Assembly (NCBI GenBank): GCA_004295885.1
Contig: SEDG01000069.1
Span: 1-9,836, forward strand
Direction: 5' to 3'
Source: Pedobacter sp.
GTDB lineage: Bacteria > Bacteroidota > Bacteroidia > Sphingobacteriales > Sphingobacteriaceae
Length of the DNA stretch: 9,836 bases
Below are positions 8,001 to 9,836 of the stretch, piece after piece; the stretch's first letter is position 1, and the number at the start of each line of letters is the position of its first letter. The notes beneath the pieces are model-generated. The model saw only the letters and a program-made list of their open reading frames with translations. It did not search any database and was not told the DNA's origin. The position numbers were made by a program, and so were the translations under genes.

Positions 8001-8304
8001 CGACTTCTTTTTTTGTGTATCCAATCATCGAAAACACAAGAATGTCTGTTGTTTCTACCGAAATACTGAAACTACCGTCTGTCGCGGTAACCGTCCCTTG
8101 AGCAGTTTTGCCTTTTACCGAGATGCTAACGCCTGGCAATGGCCCTTGTTTGTCTTTAACAGTACCTCGTACTATTACAGGAGCTTTTATGCTTTTGATT
8201 TTTTGCTGTACTTTTAGGAAAGCAGTTGCAAAACCATTTATGCCTAGCGACATAAAAATTAACAAACATAATACGCCCTTAAAGAGTGTAGAATTACATT
8301 TCAT
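5089..8304 (-). CDS. SusC/RagA-like TonB-dependent outer-membrane transporter
   Basis: A 1071-residue TonB-dependent receptor that should import the SusD-bound oligomer using energy from TonB-ExbBD. An N-terminal signal segment (about 1-28, ending GINGFATA) is followed by a carboxypeptidase-regulatory-like beta-sandwich at about 43-115 (VRGTVKDKQGPLPGVSISVK, then TDGSFSI). DEVVVVGY at 121-128 is the usual SusC motif next to the TonB box. The plug domain runs about 130-272 and contains PLFIIDGIPL (208-217) and the signature IESIVVQKDAAATAVWGSRG followed by ANGVIIIKTKRG (241-272). The beta-barrel fills the rest and ends in the expected aromatic residue (GLEFTF). There is no N-terminal STN domain, so control through an anti-sigma FecR protein is unlikely; this agrees with a DNA-binding regulator acting on the palindromes upstream. 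It is the first gene of the operon, with the SusD gene 10 bp downstream. Confidence 0.96.
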   Translation of the reverse strand: MKCNSTLFKGVLCLLIFMSLGINGFATAFLKVQQKIKSIKAPVIVRGTVKDKQGPLPGVSISVKGKTAQGTVTATDGSFSISVETTDILVFSMIGYTKKEVAVDNTITFNITLSEDLSKLDEVVVVGYQKQSLRKATGAIQVVDAAQIQNLPAPSFEGLLQGRVSGINIQNFSGEPGVRNTFTVRGNSTISGDLNADNLDLARTLSTPLFIIDGIPLSVTDLEGSSATGSNFLAGINTNDIESIVVQKDAAATAVWGSRGANGVIIIKTKRGATGKPVVRLSYYTGITERPELQTTYAGSQERQQKLDLMRAYGTYDQMANIPQILSDSLNTSFNNATDWQDLFYKSGRISNYDVNVSAGNDLLNYRLSLNYYDEDGIVRNTGFQRYSFRSNFDFKLSPSVNTNIILAASRSARKRGLGRGRDEVVPVSATSMPSSFVKLTEQDYDFYYGQYDKLKDVNQTDQLSIYSQTNVDIVKGLQYSLQGSLSGNLDNRDRFQPAELDANGVSYASSDKSSYFSYYLANVLTFTKILNKDHSFNLVGVQSFQSDQRRKTYVQGYNVPTDDIKVVQGIPQQDLSGYSNFEKANLLSFAAQFSYDYKSKYILNASYRADASSRFGKDTKWGYFPAASLAWVASEEAFLKKFTWLDLFKIRGSYGLSGTLPDNFYAPFNTWDVGTQNYDGVITAFPSFSNPLTQPNLTWNKSDQANIGADIYMFKNRINLTVDFYRKQTKNPILSFPFPSYTGYSQVSYNVPLKILNEGIDVSLQTRNLPQTSKLQWLTNINFSFNKNRLASLPNGNKSFYADSRGYNQQLYFTVGGPVYGWAQMIYKGVYNNTSQIPVNPLTGKYITYFKGNQVVKPGYPIWMDVNGDYDVWSDEDKGAADGDLRRTGDPNPKVTGGIYNEFTYKNFSLSILGTFTLGRDIINTYKANQFANIFNFGDLNDFAGQRLPDLTGLNYWTPGKAKDPNYSAGFPSVSPFGPSYYQFLPFSTLWNEKGDYFKIKTITFGYMLNPKWLSKAKIKSARIYGTMDNVYGFQSASVPDAELITPQGEYTGGGYPIPKKYTFGLEFTF

Positions 8305-8373
8305 AAATAGTTTTTTAGTTAAAATTGGTTAGTTGCGCTGTCAATTATTTTAATCAGCAACCTAATTTATTAA

Positions 8374-8381
8374 CAATAGTA
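8374..8381 (-). promoter_or_regulatory. Possible Bacteroidota -7 element for the SusC/D operon
   Basis: On the minus strand this reads TACTATTG, one mismatch from the Bacteroidota -7 consensus TAnnTTTG. It would place transcription start roughly 60 bp before the SusC ATG. A TTTG that could act as a -33 element lies within the operator core at 8396-8399, but the 14-nt spacer is shorter than the usual 17-23 nt. It is a weak candidate. Confidence 0.22.
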
Positions 8382-8394
8382 TTAGCTAAAAAAC

Positions 8395-8407
8395 ACAAAC
8401 GTTTGCG
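8395..8407 (-). promoter_or_regulatory. Operator-like palindrome A (promoter-proximal), LacI-family type
   Basis: Minus-strand sequence CGCAAACGTTTGT with the perfect 10-bp palindromic core CAAACGTTTG (8396-8405) and a central CpG. This closely resembles operators of LacI-family regulators, for example the PurR consensus ACGCAAACGTTTTCGT. It lies about 91 bp upstream of the SusC start and just upstream of the best -7 candidate, a position where a bound repressor would block RNA polymerase. The regulator itself is not in the window. The palindrome is seen directly; the assignment to the LacI family is inferred. Confidence 0.6.
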
Positions 8408-8430
8408 GAGATTAAAGAGAGTAGAGATGT

Positions 8431-8446
8431 GTTTTATGGGTAAAAC
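8431..8446. repeat. Short inverted repeat between the two operators
   Basis: GTTTTA (8431-8436) and TAAAAC (8441-8446) are perfect inverted arms around TGGG. It could be a protein-binding half-site pair or a chance AT-rich palindrome. No U-tract follows, so it is not a terminator. Confidence 0.25.
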
Positions 8447-8532
8447 AGCTCGTATAGCCATATTTCGTGCAACCAAAAGTTGTGACCAATTTATAAGCGT
8501 TATCACGACATAAACTTCAGGCAGAAACTCAA

Positions 8533-8545
8533 CGCAAACGTTTGT
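8533..8545 (+). promoter_or_regulatory. Operator-like palindrome B (distal), LacI-family type
   Basis: CGCAAACGTTTGT, identical over 13 bp to palindrome A but in the opposite orientation, with the core CAAACGTTTG at 8535-8544. The core centres are 139 bp apart. It lies about 229 bp upstream of the SusC start and 104 bp past the phosphodiesterase stop. The pairing suggests cooperative binding or DNA looping by a LacI-type repressor, as known for LacI itself; this is an inference. Confidence 0.6.
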
Positions 8546-8649
8546 TAATCAATGAATGTGGAAAGATGGAAAACTAATGAGATACAGGTTTTCTTAATAC
8601 TTAAAAGTAATTTCTTTAAAGTTTAAAAATGTAGATAAAAACAGAATGT

Positions 8650-9836
8650 CTACTTTAAAATCGGAGCGAGCACCTTTTCCTTACCATCAATTTTTTGAGC
8701 ATAAGTTAGGCCTAGTATTTTAGTAATTAATGGATAAACATTTACATTTTCAAATGCTGGTATTTTTAAGCCTTTTTTTAAATTAGGTCCCCAGGCGTAA
8801 AAGATTGCATGCATCTCAGGCGTTGAAGCTGGGAAACCATGTTGACCGATATCTGGTTTTATGCCATTAATGCTAAACACCTTCAGCAAATGCGGCACTA
8901 ATAAAATATCTCCTACCCTGTTATATGTGTCTTCCTTCTTATTGTAATGCCAAGCTTTGGGAATATTTTTACTGAGATACACATCGTAATCTGCAGCTTC
9001 GGCTTTTAAGGCTTTATATGTAGGCTTAATGTATTGTTTGTTATTAGCGTAAACGTGTAAAAGGGCATTACCAGGTGGAACTTTAAAATGGTTTAAATCG
9101 ATCGACTTTGGTAGTGGAATTGTGCTTTCTCTATCGATAGTTGCCATTCCGTGATCGGAAAGCACAACGAAATTTATAGCTAATCCGCTTGCTTTTGCCA
9201 CATCAACCAATTTGCCAACTGCATCATCTAAAACTTGAACAGCAGCTCTTGTTTCCTCAGATTCTGGCTTGTAACTATGCGCCGCCTTGTCTACCTGCGG
9301 AAAATATAAAGCAATAAAATGTGGGCGCTTATCGTCAGGCAATTTTAGCCAATCTTTAACCACGTTAATTCTTCTATCGATAGGGATAATTTCGCTGTAA
9401 TTAAAAAGGTAGGTTGGTTTTATCCCATCCATTGAAATTTCTGAACCTGGCCAATAAAATACGGCACTTAACATTTGCTGTTGTTCTGCTATTACCCAAA
9501 GCGGCTTACCTCCATACCAAGAGCTATCAGTAGCCATTTTTTTATCAGCTCTTCTGAAAACGAGATTGGTTTTCTTGTCATAAAAAATATTATCAACTAC
9601 GCCGTGATGTGAGGGATATAAACCGGTAACAATGGTATAGTGATTTGGAAAAGTTAGTGAGGGGTAGGAAGGCTTCAAGTAATCTGCCTGCACCCCACTA
9701 TCCCTTAACTTAATCAAGTTTTTAGCTTGATATTTTTCTGCCAGATCCCACCTAAAAGCATCTAAAGAAATTAAAATTACATAAGGCTTTTTTTGTTGTT
9801 CAACACTGTTATATCTATTAACCACTACTTTTTGCG
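8650..9836 (-). CDS. NPP/ENPP-type phosphodiesterase (alkaline phosphatase superfamily), N-terminus cut by window edge
   Basis: A type I phosphodiesterase/nucleotide pyrophosphatase that would cleave phosphodiester or pyrophosphate bonds (nucleotides, sugar nucleotides or phospholipid head groups) in the periplasm. Counting from the Val encoded by GTG at 9823-9825 as residue 1, all the two-zinc site residues of the family are present: Asp22 (ILISLDAF), the nucleophile Thr58 in PSLTFPNHYT (55-64), Asp179 and His183 (QVDKAAH), Asp224 and His225 (LSDHGM), and His329 (IGQHGF). That GTG is probably not the start: the frame stays open to the edge (…QKVVV before NRYNSVEQQKKPY), and family members carry a signal peptide upstream of this point. 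So the gene is 5'-truncated here by perhaps 20-30 codons. It ends at TAG 8650-8652, 345 bp before the SusC gene, so it is a separate transcription unit. Substrate is unknown. Confidence 0.9.
   Translation of the reverse strand, partial: QKVVVNRYNSVEQQKKPYVILISLDAFRWDLAEKYQAKNLIKLRDSGVQADYLKPSYPSLTFPNHYTIVTGLYPSHHGVVDNIFYDKKTNLVFRRADKKMATDSSWYGGKPLWVIAEQQQMLSAVFYWPGSEISMDGIKPTYLFNYSEIIPIDRRINVVKDWLKLPDDKRPHFIALYFPQVDKAAHSYKPESEETRAAVQVLDDAVGKLVDVAKASGLAINFVVLSDHGMATIDRESTIPLPKSIDLNHFKVPPGNALLHVYANNKQYIKPTYKALKAEAADYDVYLSKNIPKAWHYNKKEDTYNRVGDILLVPHLLKVFSINGIKPDIGQHGFPASTPEMHAIFYAWGPNLKKGLKIPAFENVNVYPLITKILGLTYAQKIDGKEKVLAPILK

Larger units (their letters stand above)
8305..8649. other. 345-bp regulatory gap upstream of the SusC gene
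   Basis: No credible gene lies here. The gap holds the control region of the SusC/D operon: two identical inverted 13-bp operator-like palindromes (8395-8407, 8533-8545), a small inverted repeat (8431-8446) between them, and a weak -7-like element (8374-8381). The SusC start is preceded by A/T-rich AACTAAAAAACTATTT with no Shine-Dalgarno sequence, as is usual in Bacteroidota. After the phosphodiesterase stop at 8650 I see only T-rich stretches and no strong terminator hairpin. Confidence 0.6.

Noticed and set aside
8461..8484. Weak inverted repeat CAAC-CAAAA-GTTG in the control region
   Set aside because: The arms are only 4 bp plus wobble pairs, which is expected by chance in a stretch of this composition.
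8325..8513. A 62-codon plus-strand reading frame in the gap upstream of SusC
   Set aside because: It overlaps the operator and promoter region, has no family resemblance, and its peptide looks like random translation.
8581..8649. Possible terminator after the phosphodiesterase stop
   Set aside because: Only a 4-bp TTAA/TTAA stem could be drawn, with no GC-rich stem, so no terminator is called.
9823..9825. GTG as the start codon of the phosphodiesterase gene
   Set aside because: The frame stays open to the window edge, the family carries a signal peptide upstream of this point, and the protein would otherwise lack any export signal. The gene is treated as truncated.

Overview
The window looks like chromosomal DNA from a Bacteroidota species, most likely a Sphingobacteriaceae member such as a Pedobacter relative. 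This rests on the SusC/SusD pair, Bacteroidota-type lipoprotein signals, AT-rich DNA, A/T-rich start regions without Shine-Dalgarno sequences, and the style of the proteins. The genus is an inference from protein style. Every gene I can support lies on the minus strand, so the window reads from right to left.

Layout in the direction of transcription. (1) 9836-8650: an alkaline-phosphatase-superfamily phosphodiesterase of the nucleotide pyrophosphatase (NPP/ENPP) type, with its N-terminus cut by the window edge. (2) 8649-8305: a 345-bp gap with two identical 13-bp copies of a LacI-family-like operator (core CAAACGTTTG) in inverted orientation, 139 bp apart centre to centre, just upstream of the SusC gene. 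(3) 8304-1899: a tight four-gene operon of a SusC-like TonB-dependent outer-membrane transporter, a SusD-like lipoprotein, a fasciclin (FAS1) lipoprotein and a lipoprotein resembling DUF5007, with gaps of only 10, 18 and 15 bp. (4) 1884-1850: a strong intrinsic terminator closing that operon. (5) 1798-476: a secreted GH29 alpha-L-fucosidase. (6) 351-1: the N-terminus of a secreted S10-type serine carboxypeptidase, cut by the left edge.

The region reads as a small polysaccharide- or glycoconjugate-utilisation locus. The SusC/D pair would capture and import an oligomer at the outer membrane. The FAS1 and DUF5007-like lipoproteins sit where surface glycan-binding proteins normally sit. The fucosidase would trim terminal alpha-L-fucose. 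The peptidase and phosphodiesterase may be unrelated neighbours, or may hint at a fucosylated glycoprotein or phosphorylated substrate. No regulator gene (ECF sigma, FecR, hybrid two-component system, LacI) is inside the window, but the paired palindromes suggest control by a LacI-type repressor encoded elsewhere. The most noteworthy items are the paired operators and the SusC-SusD-FAS1-DUF5007 cassette, whose last two proteins have no settled function. I saw no RNA genes, CRISPR arrays, insertion sequences or phage genes.
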